Shown here: positions 37,165 to 50,300 of the stretch, piece after piece | Position numbering within the stretch: the first letter of the stretch is position 1 | How the letters are laid out: each line of letters opens with the position of its first letter | Source: Paramacrobiotus metropolitanus | Taxonomy: Eukaryota > Tardigrada > Eutardigrada > Parachela > Macrobiotidae | NCBI RefSeq assembly: GCF_019649055.1 | Contig: NW_026570226.1 | Coordinates: 1-64,000, forward strand | Direction of reading: 5' to 3' | DNA: 64,000 nt | Notes under the pieces: generated by a model | The model's input: only the letters and a program-made list of their open reading frames with translations | Told to the model about the DNA's origin: nothing | Database searches by the model: none | Made by a program: the position numbers and the translations under genes

Positions 37165-37391
37165 ACATTGTTTTGATATTCTCTTGTTGGCACGTGTGTT
37201 ACATTTCGTTGAAAGGTTTATCTTTTGCGATAAATTGGGTGTCATCTAATCTGCAGATAAGGAAGCTGTTATCTGTAGCATTTTAGAATAAGTACTAATT
37301 TTGATTACGAACATTGCGCTCACTTGACTACATCGGTTGTCTTGCGAATGGTTTCGTTATGTTTGAGTCATTTGCTGCGCATTCCTTTGAA

Positions 37392-37397
37392 AATAAA
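37392..37397 (+). terminator. Poly(A) signal of the acyl-CoA dehydrogenase gene
   Basis: AATAAA lies 228 nt after the stop codon at 37164 and 153 nt before the start of the next gene, so it most likely ends the ACAD transcript. Confidence 0.5.
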
Positions 37398-37549
37398 ATA
37401 ATTTCAAGAGCTGGGAGCAGTGGCCAGTAATTCTTGACTCTGGAAGTGTCGCCCGCTGTTAGAGCAAAAAATGCCGGTTAAAATTTCGTAAAGTTTTGGA
37501 TTAACGCGTGGGTACCAGCACGCACGTGCGGATTCTGTTGTGATCGACA

Positions 37550-39732
37550 ATGTCCGTTTCGTCGACTGAGGACGATCGCTGGAATTCTGAAAAACCAGTT
37601 TTTATCATTAGTGGTAAGTGTAAAATGTAAAGTAAAAAGAACAAAGTTTGCTTTTCTATTTTATGCACTACGAAGCAATTGACTAACATCAGCTGTTCTG
37701 TATTTTGTCGGTAGAAAGCAAGGACGATCTAGTAGACGCTGCGAATGCGGAAAATGTACCGGAAGAGCACAAACAGTCGACACGAACCTGGACTTTGGCG
37801 TTCGTGATGTTGATATCCTATGTAACCCTCAATACGGTGTCAGCCCAACTGGGCAACATCGCCTTCAGAGATCCTGATATAAGTTTCAGCGCTCCGTATC
37901 TATTCGTCCTTTTTAAGATCATCTTCCGGGCTTTGGCATTTCCCATTTATATCGTAGCTAATACAATTACTAAAATAATTTTACGTCGGAAACTGGACTT
38001 CCGACGCACGTGGTGGTAAGTTGCTGCACTGGAACATGTTTTGCCGATAAACGAAACTGTCACAAATATTAAATTTCACCGTCAGTGGCATATTATATTG
38101 CATTGGATAAGGTCAAGCTTTTTCTGTGTAACCCAAAAAGAAATTATACACATCGTGGTTTTACTACTGTATGAGGTAATCATACTTTTTTGCATCTGGC
38201 ATAGGCGTTGTGAAGCTATTTGTGGAGAGCAAGGATTGCTTACATGGCGAGTGATAATATTCAAGTTATTTCCGGCAACATTTTTTAATCTGCTGGTCCA
38301 GATTGCTTATACGTTGGGAATAGCCAATTTGACCACTTCCGTTGCGTCAGCTCTCACTCCGTTGGCTGTGTCGACATCATACATAATGACCTGGCTGTTT
38401 CTCAAACATAAGTTATTAGCCGTCAAGGTAAGTGACTTTCAAAAAGTGCTAAGAAAATGTGCTAATCTAAAAACAACATGAATGCACCCACAGCTGCTCT
38501 CGTCCTGCCGTTTTTGTACTTTCTTCTAACAGTCTGGTGTTACCATTTGTGTAGTTGCAATTGTGTTCTGGAATTTGTTTTGAGTATTCGCTGAATGGTT
38601 TTTTATTACAGGTGTTTTTTGTTTTTGTTACACTCGCCGGCGTCAGTATCATTGCCTACGAGAAATTTGCGTTTGAATTTACCGCGGCGACAATCCTTGG
38701 TATCTGTTCCATGATAGTGCAAGATCTCTCCTTGTCCTCATATCAGGTACACGACCCCGCTTTGTGTTGAAAATATAACCGTTTTATTTTCTATCTGTAC
38801 TGATTTGTGAGTATTTTGCAGCTGTGCTTCAAAAAGGCATTTCCTAAAGGTGATCTCGGTCAGGTGTCCTTTGCTGTTTCCGCCATGTATGTCTTGATGA
38901 TATTAATGTACTGGCCGGTGCCGTTGATATTGAAATTAACCGGCGTGGAGCAGTATGACATTCGTGAGATGCCTTACGGGATATTAATTGGTTCGTGGTC
39001 CTGCACTGCCGGTATGCTGTCGAAGTTAATAATTGATCTGGTCCGGTGGAATCAGTTTCGTGAAATTTTACAGTGAGCTCGATGGTATATGGATATGGCT
39101 TGGTGCTTGCCAGTGGATTTTTTATGAGTTTAAGTGATCTCCTTATCTTGGCATCCAATACTGGTAAGGAATACAAAGCACGAGTTCGATGATTATAGAA
39201 TTAGCAGTGAAAAACGTTAACCGAACGCTAAATTACTGCTGATTTTCAGATACGAATAATTTTTTGTAGATCTACGAAATGCAAAAATTTTTTTTGCTTT
39301 ACAATGTCTACATAAGTAAATTGCGATGATGCCGATGTAGATGCATGGCTTCCGTTACATTTGTTTTATGACTTCGCAGTTATTGATCACTTGCGAAAGT
39401 TGCCCATTAGCGACTACCAGATAATCGGGACTTGTGTAATTGGAGCAGCCTTCATTATGATGGTTATGCCGGATAAATTTGTGTCCATCGATATCAAGAA
39501 GCGTTGGCAGCGCCTTCGAGGTAATCCACTTCCTCCGACAAGTTCACGTTTGGTGCTGGATTTTGCCGATGGATCCACCAGTTCCCAGACTGAGTTGACG
39601 GTTCCAGCGGAAATGCGAATGCGCTCCCGATCGAGTTTGCTAGCAAATGAGATTGTGGTTAACACAAGCCATCCGGATCTGCTAGAAAATGTCGATGTTA
39701 TTACGGATGATGCGACGGTGACCGCTTTATGA
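37550..39732 (+). CDS. SLC35F3/F4-like multipass transporter, tandem copy 1
   Basis: Seven exons join in phase to 451 residues: 37550-37613, 37715-38015, 38205-38427, 38612-38746, 38822-39011, 39074-39163 and 39380-39732. It reads as a ten-helix drug/metabolite-transporter protein with a short acidic N-terminus and a cytoplasmic C-tail. Resemblance to vertebrate SLC35F3/F4 is clearest in ICGEQGLLTWRVIIFKLFP, SYIMTWLFLKHKLL, LCFKKAFPKGDLGQVSF and the C-terminal IIGTCVIGAAFIMMVMPDKF. SLC35F3 is reported as a thiamine transporter, but the substrate here is unknown. The neighbouring copy 2 has the same seven exons, with identical lengths for exons 1, 4, 5 and 6 and the same phases. Exon 1 (MSVSSTEDD...) was chosen because its phase and length match copy 2. 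Confidence 0.85.
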
Positions 39733-41113
39733 CCTTTTCGCAGTCGGCTGTTGTAAAATGCGATGCCGATGCAGTAGAATCTTTGTACAGAAGTACAATA
39801 CATAGTACATACTCAAGTAGGTGTTTATTACTTGTCGGTTTATCACTGGCATTAAAATCTGGAACAGTTCTATTAAAATTCGTTAAATTTGTGCTGAATG
39901 CTGTTCACGATATTTCTTGTCTTAAAATGCGAGAAACTCCAGCTGGTCGTTGCGACACTTTTTCATAATGAAGGTAAATGCTGTCTGTTAATAGGAAAAG
40001 GTCATACTCAGCTTCTGAGCATTGCTGCCGGACGTGATCACGAATTTGCTGTGCGTGCGCTACGCTGCGGTGATCAAGAATGAGCTTGCATTAATTTAAT
40101 AATTCAAAGAACCAACTAGCAATTGAATAAAAAATTCAGGAATTTCGCATACAGTATCTTTTTAATAATCCCCGGTGATGTCCCTTGATGTTGAGTATCG
40201 GTCAAATTAAAGGCAGCGAAAAATACCGATTGCTCTGTCTTTATCATTTCTCCCAGAATGTTTTCACTCGGCCTAAATGACGCTTAATAACGGAAATTTT
40301 ACCTATCATTGGGAAATTCAAAGTAATTTCACGAACTGTGGACTCGTGCAGTACATCAACAGATTGTGCGTACGTGTGCTTATACGAGGTCAAGGATTTT
40401 GCATTTTGTACCTAGCTAGACCAGGAAATTATCACGATATGAACGATAGCATTATTGGATCTGCGATCAGTTATCCTATACTCAGTTATTATTCTCTAAT
40501 TATCGTATTCGGATAACATTACTTATTTCAAGTTCGTTTGTAATCACTTATCCGACCGCTTTTATGAAATATGATTGTATCTGTACTCTATAATATAGAT
40601 ATACTCTATCTGCTATAACTATATCTATATTCTAAAATTATATATAGATATGCTCGGTTCGATCTTCATATTGTACCTTGTACCTACTTTGCTCGACCAA
40701 TTAATATTAAGATAATAAATACAATCTCGGTAGAACTGCACTTACTGCTTTTGAGGCAAAAATTTATTAAGTAAACTGTAAACGCGAACCATCATTTACT
40801 TATTCGGTTTCCGGAGCAAACTGCCTAATCTGAAATCTATGCAGAAGCCATATTTCTACACGAATACGTATTGGTATTGTACACGGTACGGCAGGTTGTG
40901 CAATGCGTGGTTATCTGTTTTATGCCAGATCAGTTTAGCCATTTAGGCGTTGTTTTGCTGTCTGATTACAGACGTTTTTTCGTTCAGCTTAACTTTTTAG
41001 CAGTTTTTTGCATTTAATTGTTCGAGTTTTGGGAAAAAAATATGTTTGATCTCGTGTGAGAATTACGACTATTTTCTCGGAACATTTGATCTGTAATCTG
41101 GATATTCTTTTTA
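39733..41113. other. Spacer between the two SLC35F-like genes
   Basis: AT-rich, with a run of ATATCTA/TATAGATA words around 40570-40650. AATAAA at about 40127 could end copy 1. Frames are at most 79 codons and unrecognised. The promoter of copy 2 must lie near its 3' end. Confidence 0.4.
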
Positions 41114-43312
41114 ATGGATAACTCCGAGGAACGAATACCGACTCCAGAAAACGTTGATGTTATTTTCACCGTCGAACGTGAGTCTCCTCTGTTGCATAAT
41201 CTGCCACTGCTCCGAACACGTGTTGACTTGTAAGCCCAATTTCAATTTTTTGTTTTCACTCTCTATTCAGCTCTTCACAATCCTGTGCAAGAATGCCCGG
41301 TAGAAGTCAGCCAAGATGCCAAGACAGACGCAGCGTCCCATAAGCAGAGCGCGAGCGAATGGTTCCTAGCCGTCATCATGCTGGCCATCACGGTGGCGGC
41401 TTCCACGGCCGCCGGTCAGCTGACCAATCTGGCATTAACGGATGAGAAAATGAACTTCCATGCGCCATTCCTCTTCGTTATGTTTAAAATCCTTTTTCGC
41501 TCCATGTCGTTTCCATTGTATCTCGTTATCAATACCATTATCAAAGTGATCCGCGGCAGGAAACTCGATCTTCGACGGACATGTCGGTAAACTTTCTTCC
41601 TGTAAATTGTTTAGAAAACATAACTCAAATTTGACAAGAATTATAACTTAATTGAATTTATAATTTCATGGCTTTTTCTGCAGATGTTAGTGAATGCTGA
41701 CTTCATGACTGACTTTGTTATTTACAGAAGAGGGAAAGACATCTGTGGCGAGGATGGCTTGTCTGTAAAAACGATCTTTTTCAAGTTTTTCCCGCCGATG
41801 GTGTTCAGTCTGCTAAGTCAGCTGACATATACCCTGGCGTTATCCAATCTGAGCACTTCCATGGCGTCGGCGCTGACACCTCCGTCCGTGGCGATTTCCT
41901 ACATTTTATCATGGTTGTTTTTGAAGCACCGACTACTGCTTATCAAGGTAAGATAACTGATAAGTAACTCTATTAAAATGAGTGTTTTACATTTTGTGTA
42001 ATCCATCAAGTCTATCGTACGTGATGTCGTTTTAAGTTTTGATTTCGTTGCAGATTCTGTTTGTATTTGTCACATTTGGTGGGGTTGCACTGATTGCCTA
42101 CCATGAATTCACGGTCAATCTGGCCAAAAAGACTGTTGTCGGGGTTAGTTTGATGTTGGCACAGGACTGCTGTATTTCCTTGTATCAAGTAGGTGTTGTG
42201 CACTTGCATTGTGCATGCGGCTAAAATTGCTTCTGGTATACTTCTATTGTATAGGCGTAACATTATTGTGCATATATAACAGCTTATTCACTACGCCAAC
42301 TTTGCAGCTCACATTTAAAAAATCATTCCCTAAAGGCCATTTGGGACAAGTGTCCTTTGCCATTACCGTTATGTACGCCCTGATGGCTGTGGTATACTGG
42401 CCGATTCCGTTGGCCATGCATTTGTCCGGCCATGAGAATTACGACATCACTATGCTGCCTTATCCGATCCTGACTGCTGCCTGGTCGTGCACAGCAAGTA
42501 AGTAAAGTATATTATTTACAAACCTTGTTTATCAAAATTGTGCCGCCATAACTTTATTTGCACTGCTTTTTTGCCATCGTTTTTTAGTTTGTGATCAGCG
42601 TGAACACGATATGCTATAGCTTACGCACTCAACATATTGTTTCAAAAAGCGGTTAATTAAAGGTGAAATTCAGTTTGGTGCCGGTGTTAGAGCGCGTATT
42701 TTTGTCTCCAGTATCATCGCTGGTGTATGGGTATGGAATTGTTCTGGCAGGAGGATTTTTCATGGGATTAAGTGACTTGATCGTACTGGCCGTGAACAGT
42801 GGTAAGCAAAGATTTATATGACTTATGAAGCGAAATTTCTTCGGTGCGAGCATCAGCAAGAGGTTTACTTACAATTAGTTAATTAATCGAAGAAGTAATG
42901 GTAAAAATGGTTGCTCTGTGAGGACTGACTTTTAACAGTCTGAACGCATTTTCTAGGCATCGATGTTACTTTACGGGGCGTTCTCATTTCCAACGCTCAA
43001 ATAATGGGAACCGTAATTGTCAGCTTAGCTTTCGTAATGCTGGTGCTTCCCGACAACATTGTTTCGCTGAATTTGAAAAAGTGGATTGGCGGACTGAGAC
43101 AACCTAAACTAAAAGCGGAGAAATGGGATTCGTTATCGGAAACAGGATCAGTCACCAGCTACGACTCCTTTACGCTGAAAAGACGCTCACCGGTGATACC
43201 CAGAATACGGACGAGTACGGATGAACTTCTGAAATCGTACGATGTCTTGGAAGAACGGGATTTTATGGCTCTATCCGAAAACACCGCTGTTGAGCCGCTA
43301 ACCAATTCTTGA
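41114..43312 (+). CDS. SLC35F3/F4-like multipass transporter, tandem copy 2
   Basis: Seven exons join in phase to 456 residues: 41114-41177, 41271-41586, 41728-41947, 42054-42188, 42308-42497, 42712-42801 and 42957-43312. It aligns with copy 1 throughout: SQ/GQLTNLALTDEKMNFHAP, ICGEDGLSVKTIFFKFFP, SYILSWLFLKHRLLLIK, LTFKKSFPKGHLGQVSF, YGYGIVLAGGFFMGLSDL and GTVIVSLAFVMLVLPDNI. Hydrophobic spans indicate about ten transmembrane helices. The N-terminal and C-terminal tails are the least conserved parts between copies and probably cytoplasmic. Same orientation and identical intron phases show a tandem gene duplication that kept introns. Substrate not deducible. Confidence 0.86.
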
Positions 43313-43917
43313 AAAATCCTGAAGCACAGTTGGAGAGCTGCGTATAATCTCATTTTCTTCCGGGTGTTACACGTCATCCGACTTATGAATAATGCCAGTA
43401 CCGCATTGTTCTGCGCCCCTGTTACCTTGCCAGTGATCTCAAGATTGGTGCTAACGATTGGTGTTATTTTAAAACCAACTTGGTATTTTGTAGTTGTAAA
43501 GGTATACAACTAACCTGTGAAAAATCTGTGTTAGGTTTGTTTAACGAGTGACGATTGTGAGATCTGTGATCCTATCAGTTATTCAGTAGTAAAGTACCGG
43601 TATTAAACTCTTTTACTGTTCATGTGCCGGTTATCCGAATTCGAATATGTACTGTGGTCTGGGCTGTAATTTAGCAGTGTTATTGTATCGAATACAGATT
43701 CCTTTTGAAACACCGAACGTCCGAATCACTGCACTACACTTCAGTCGTGTGATTCATAGAAATGAATTTTTCTGTTCCGTTTTAGGCTTTTAGCTGTGAC
43801 AAATTTAAATGTTGTTCAACTTTATTTCATAATTGAATATGGTGTGTTACGTATCCATACTCGAAAAAGAAAAGAAAAGGAGGCAAAAGTTCTTATTCAT
43901 CGTTTAACGCATGACGG

Positions 43918-44130
43918 CTAATCCTTCTTTCTTCCAAAATTTGCCCTAGGCCAGTCAAACTGCCGAGGCGAAAACATAACACTCCTCATAGTCGGCCGAT
44001 ACCGGCCGTCTGTAATTTGTTTGCTAAAGCTGTTTCTACTGGGCGAAGATGTTGGACACCACCCACCGCCTGCCCACTGACGATCCTTTTCTGGTTTCGC
44101 AATCCGAACTTCTCTGAAATCTACAGGCAC
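43918..44130 (-). CDS. Uncertain minus-strand terminal exon candidate
   Basis: A minus-strand frame ends at 43918 and is open for 70 codons back to a stop at about 44142. It is followed downstream on the same strand by AATAAA (complement of 43822-43827). It has no ATG and would need an upstream exon; an intron acceptor (CTGTAG|ATTTCAG) is possible. The peptide is basic and ends in ...NFGRKKD, which looks superficially like an amidation and dibasic cleavage site. No family recognised. It may be chance. Confidence 0.15.
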   Translation of the reverse strand: MPVDFREVRIAKPEKDRQWAGGGWCPTSSPSRNSFSKQITDGRYRPTMRSVMFSPRQFDWPRANFGRKKD

Positions 44131-44345
44131 AGTATGTGGCTACCGGTCAGCCGCTGCAAATAATCAAGCGTCTTTTGCAGCTTTAAAATCGTGCGGCTCA
44201 TGTCACGATCACGTGGAGTCTGATCGTGGAATCTGGTGTGCCAGAACACCACGATGTTTTTGTTTTATGATACTCTACTTTTATTATCATCGTAGCACTC
44301 GACTATTGTTAACCCAGTTAATATGATTGTATTACAGCGGATATT

Positions 44346-47300
44346 ATGATTGCAAAAATGCAGATGTCGGTGCTCTCCACATTGTTCCTCGTCTTTTTTT
44401 CTTCTTTATACATCGATAGTGCAAGCAGTGCCGGATTGGGCAAACGTGGACTGACGCCAGGAGCCGATAAGTGCGCAACAAGTTGCGGCAATGACGCTAC
44501 GGTAAGAAAATTGCGAAATTTCTTGGATTCCAAACTGCGGCCAGTAAGTTTCCTTGGTCTTTAACATTTTTAGAGTTCATCGTACAGGAAATTATTCTGA
44601 AACTTTTCGTGGTCACTAGAAAAGATTAGCACAATTGTTAAAAAAGACTGATACGATGGCTTTAAGGCGAATAGGCCAGTGGCCACTATGAATATGCTGC
44701 TGGGAAAGAACAGATTAGTCGATATTTTAGGAGTCGATTCTGCTTTCGAGGAAGCACAATTGAGTTGTCTACAGCGGGAAGATTTCTTTATGCACCTGCA
44801 CTCAAGTGCGGCGTGTACAAGCAGACAAGAATACCTGTCATGTCTATGAGGAGATGGTTAATATCGTGATTCCAGTTGTGCGCATGGAGAGTACACAATG
44901 TACAATAACTAGACAAAGGACATCAATAATTCTCGATATTATTATTATTATCGTACTACAGCAGTCAGCCATTATCGGAGATATCTTAACAGGCTGCCGG
45001 AAAATGTTTTTGTTATTTTTGAATTTTTTTTGGTTTGATTTTATGAATTAAATGTTTTCGAACTTACAATTAGAAATCTAACCCAGCCCCCAGGATATAC
45101 CGGATACGTGCTTAAAAGCCAGACGAACTGCCTCCAGGCTATGGGCAGCTAACATTAAAACGTATAATTATTCTAGTGTCTTAAATTCTTATTTTTTGTA
45201 ATTTCGGAACTCAAGTACTCTCTTTTTATGTTTTTTTATAATTAGCGAGACATGTAGCTTTACAATATATATGCTTTAAAAGGGCTGAAATTCCAAAATA
45301 ATAATAATATATCCTTAAAATGTAGGCCGGAAGTGCGATAATATTATTGCGGTGTATTATCCACTTGCAGTAGTTCCAATCGCCTAAAATGCCTAATTAT
45401 CGCTGCTTTGCCATATGCAATGAATACTGTGGCAAAATTGTAAAAATTTAACAATAAAAGTGCAGCTGCGGTCGATACGTTCTTGTCTTCAAAATAGAAA
45501 GCCGGTTTATTTGTGTATACTTGATGGGGTCGATTAAAATTCAAGTTGCACGAGTCGGCCATCCAGATATGTTTATGATTCTCCATGTTGCCCTTTTAAA
45601 ATGTAAATTATTGTCACAGTGATGCTTTCTGGTGTTGAGGTTAAATTTACGGATGCGCATGGACAGAAAGATGGCTCGATTGCAGCGCCAGGCTGATATG
45701 AATAACAATAATAAATAGTACGCAAACCGATAACGTCAGAAATTAGTCGAATAGAACCGATGGCTTTGATGTATACTGCTATTAATCTTCGGTAATTGGC
45801 GTTTTTGTAGCGTGCATTGGGAAACATAAATCCAATTGAATGTCATAAAATGTATTGCAGATCATTGCACCTGTTGCGCATTTGGTCGTTTCATTCGTCA
45901 CGATACCTATATATAAGATAGAGGTATCTATATACAGAACCTTGGTATTGCATCTTAATAAAAACTGGATTAGAAAACCAAGATTTTTGTTAAATGCATT
46001 TAAAAGTTATGTTGGTGAAAAATCACCGAAGTACTGGAACACCGGTATTTTTTGTAATCGCCGACAAAGCCGCATACAGATTTACTTACTGTTAGTTTAG
46101 TTATATATCTGTATATCAGATTTTTTCACGATTTGTTGACAATTAACTTAATTTAGAATTTTGCAGTAATAAAAGTGATTTTGTGTTTTCCCTTGTCGTG
46201 TTGAGAATCGTCAAAACTCACGCTCACTTGAAAATACAAAGACACGGTATGTGTCATGATGCGCGTCTTTTACTCTTGTTTGAGTTTGACTGTCAAATTT
46301 AATGTGCAGCTTATCAAATTAGAGTAGGAGAAAGTTTACAGAAGATAAATTACCGCTGCTAAGCTGCCACTGTATATGGCTCTATCAAGGCTGCCTTGCT
46401 GACTGATATGGAAAACCTGTTTGTCATTCCAAATGGCAAATAAAATGCAGAGAATCGGACGATTTCGTGGTTATCTGCTGCACATTTTATAGCAAAGAAT
46501 GTATTATCGTGTAAAAGATGTTATTATTATTCACGGTGCTAGAAGGAATGTGGATTTGAATTGCTCTTGCGAGCACGAATACGATAAAGGCATACATAGA
46601 GCAGGATCCAGAAAACGATATATCTATGGAAAGCTCACGTTGTACACAAGCGCCCGTTCACTGACCGATTTCTTTTGATTCGTTAACTTATTAGTGCGTA
46701 TTTTTCTTTGCGTAATTTTAAATTATATTTAAACGTTTTAAAATCGAAGTATTATCTCTTTTCTCATTAAGCCCTTTTCACAGCTATCTCTTATTTGCCG
46801 GTATGGTCTCCCTTCTTGTGTCTTGATAGTTCTGTTATTATCCGAAACATGTAGTAAACTGGCATACGGTCAGTCAACTGCAGGTAATTAATTACGATCT
46901 GATTTGGTTTTCATGCGTGTCATGATAGTCTTCCGGTTATTTGCTCCACGGAAAGATGACATGTCAAATCTCGGAATGCAACGCCCAGGATAGCACACTC
47001 CGGAAGCTTTATTACATACGCTACGATATCAATCGAGGATAACAAATGAGCGCATGATTGGCTGCTTAGATCAGGATAGAGGAATTTTCGACATCTGTTT
47101 CACTATGCAGGCATGGAAAATGGAAATCAGTGTCACGCACAATAAAAACTTACAACGGTTCAAATCATAAGTATGGGCTTAATAAGAAATATAAAGAAGT
47201 GGCGCAAAATAGTTCTCGTTTCCAAATCGTAATCATGATAGTCACGAAAGGAACGGTGTAAAACCATAGTACCAGGAACTATGGTAAAACTTGAAGTTGT

Positions 47301-50300
47301 GGAAAGGGCACGAAACCGGGATGGTATGCAGTCCGGTAAATTCGATATATATGTGAAAGTTCGGTAACAATGCGCATATCCCGCTTGAGAAATAGCTGGA
47401 AATATAATACAGAAAGCCTTAGACTCAGTTTCTTCAACGGTAAACATTTCTGGCAGATGCTGAAAAAGCCGCAGCGTAACTCGTATTGCAGAGTATTGAG
47501 CGAAGTCAAGTGCGGTATAGCCCGGCTCCTAACTTTCTGCCATCGCCCATCGTCAGTACAGAATCACAGATTACATTACCAAAATTTCCCCGAACGACTT
47601 TGTGACTTCTGTGCTGCTTTCCAGGCAAGCGGCACTTATAGGTCCACTTCATTTTGACCTTGCAGCAAAATTTTATGTTCGTAGTTGTTACCGGCGAATG
47701 ACCATTGTCCACCTTTGCCACCTCAGCAGACGAAATGACTTTGCGTAATTTATATGTGCCGCGAAGACTAGTGTTTATCCTTGCAGTTTTATTAGTTTAC
47801 CGATGACGATCACATGACATACGATATACTCGAAAGTTTGAAACACAGATGTTGTGCACAAAAGCATTTTAGCACCTACAGTTCTGCTAGAAGAATTGTG
47901 TACACATAGTAGACTTATGGTAAAGATTTCACTTACGATTACTAGTTACGAATGTATGCTCGAATAACGTGAATCGTATTACTGCGAATATCTGAACTGG
48001 ATGAAAGAAAATATATTCAATTTTGAAATCAAAAGATTAGCCATTTTCTGTACAAAGTAAATCCTGATCGACGGAAGAGCAGCTCTCTTGTTGTTTGATC
48101 GGCGGCTGCCTTCTCAGGATTCAGGATTATAAGGTGACAGGCCAGTGGCGTGGATGAGCGATTGCAGTTCACAGCTTTTCTTACAGCATGAGAACGTCTG
48201 GACGAGTAAACAGAATTCTTTTGCTATTCCGTGGTTTCGTAAACATGGCTGACTGGCTTTTGAAAATGACAAGTTTGGGAAAGGCGCTACAGGATGCAAA
48301 AACTGAGTATGCAATAATGACACTCTGACGTTCCTTTTAGAAGGGCACTGTCCCAGCGTTTATCTGATCCGGCTGTGGTTATGCTTGGTTAACACCATCA
48401 GTTAAATTTAATGGTCGCACGGACATAATTTCAGAGCACAGTGAAGCATCTGTTAAGGAAATGCGGTTTCTCATCGCTTTTATACGTAGTCAAAATTTGG
48501 ATGGAATATCAAATCAAAAGTGCCGTTCTTGTCGCCATATGCTGGTATAAATAATACTTATGCATCCTCCTAATGTACGCGCAACAGAACATTTGTACTG
48601 GTAATATCGCTCTCATTGCACCGAAGTTGGTGTATCACAGATTAGGTCATTAGGGTAATTTTGGAAGTTAGACAGGTTCAAAATATAAAAATGACATAAA
48701 GGTTAGCTATAGACCAGAATGAATTTCATACGGTTTAAAACACGTACTGATTTAGGCCCCTTGGAAATATGCCGAATATGCGTTATTTTCTTATTAGGTT
48801 TTAAAAGGTCTCCATGTTATTAATTTTTTTTTATTTGTAGTGCGTTCGCGGATGTGGATTGTGGCGTTCATCACTGAACAGTTCATGTGAAACTTCCTGT
48901 GTAAGTAATTAAACAGTCTGATGAATGGCGGAAACGCGTGATATACATACTAAAAGTGAGAAAAGATAATTCGCAGTCTAAAGGTTGGGCTGATAGTTGA
49001 AGACGAGTGATGTTCGCGTCCATCCCATTAATCTTCTTGAATTATATGATTTCATTCGATATGACAGAAGAGAATACGAAGATATCGTAGCCTGTTCTCA
49101 AGCGGCATTATCGGTAGTCTTTGGAACAAGTTCTGGTTGAATCTGGGCGTGCGCCTGGCCTCGTGCCAAAATTTTCATTGTTTCACTGGGTTTGGTTGTA
49201 TTTTATAGATGGACATGTTTCCGCGTAGTCGGCAACGGAACAGCTCAGTGGTGAGTGCAGATAGGAGATGCATGGGAATTCTTGTTGGCGGACAATGGAC
49301 AGGCGCAGTAATCCCTATCCTTATTGTTACTTGCTCTGCAGGTGAACTGTCGTCAAGGCTGCGACTACGCTCTCAACGGATATCTCCGTGACTTTCAGGG
49401 TAAGGTAATTAGGAAGAATGGGAAAGCGCTGCATCGCTCTATGCGGCGCTATTATATTTCATTTATAGAAAAGTGATGCGTATCGTTTATTGCACAAGCA
49501 ACAGGTAGTCGTCGCGTCGCAGTAATTGGATTATTTGTCTAAGACGGACTGTAATCAGTAATTATCCGGTTATGCCGTGTGGTAACTTGAGACACAGAAG
49601 TTGCTGGAGTATTTTTTGTGCTATTTTCAAATTTTTTGAAAGTGTATGGTGGAAATTTTTCTGGAACTAAGCTCCAAATGCAATGAACGATATGCCGATT
49701 TTCATAAACTACAGATTGCGTTATTCTACGCTTCGGAGAATATCAACACATTCCCAAATTTTATGTTTTAGGATTGGTTGACAGTCTGTCAATACCGTAC
49801 CTGTATCCCCCATCGGAATCAAATACAAGTTTTACTCTGGACTTCGAAAATTATTCGCCACAAATTGGTACTGGCCGCGCTCAGTACGCTGAATGTGGGC
49901 ATAACTGCTCAAATAAAACTTTGGATTGGCGATATTTTGTTCCGGATGTCATTGTTAACTCTTCGACGTTCACTGTTACCGGTCTGTGGCCTTACACTTG
50001 GTACAAGGTATGCTCATTTAATCGTTGCTCTCAATAACTATAACGGATAATGCAGTGACAATGCGAGAGGATCGATTTCAGTTGTTGCACGAAGAACGTT
50101 ATTGTTATCTGACGGTATTAATGAAGAGTGTTCTAATTTATTCACATTTAGTATGGTAAAGCGATTTGTCAACACACCTGTTGCGCGGAGCTCTTTTCTC
50201 AGCCAGTTCCTTTATATTCACATGTGTCCTGTCGTCAGATCGTGAAGGCGTGTTAGAGCTTTGATGCTAGAGCACGATGATTGTTCCTGTTCTGTAATGA

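Noticed and set aside
44806-45051. 81-codon + frame in the ROS1 first intron
   Set aside because: Low-complexity Ile-rich translation from an ATT repeat, with no splice context.
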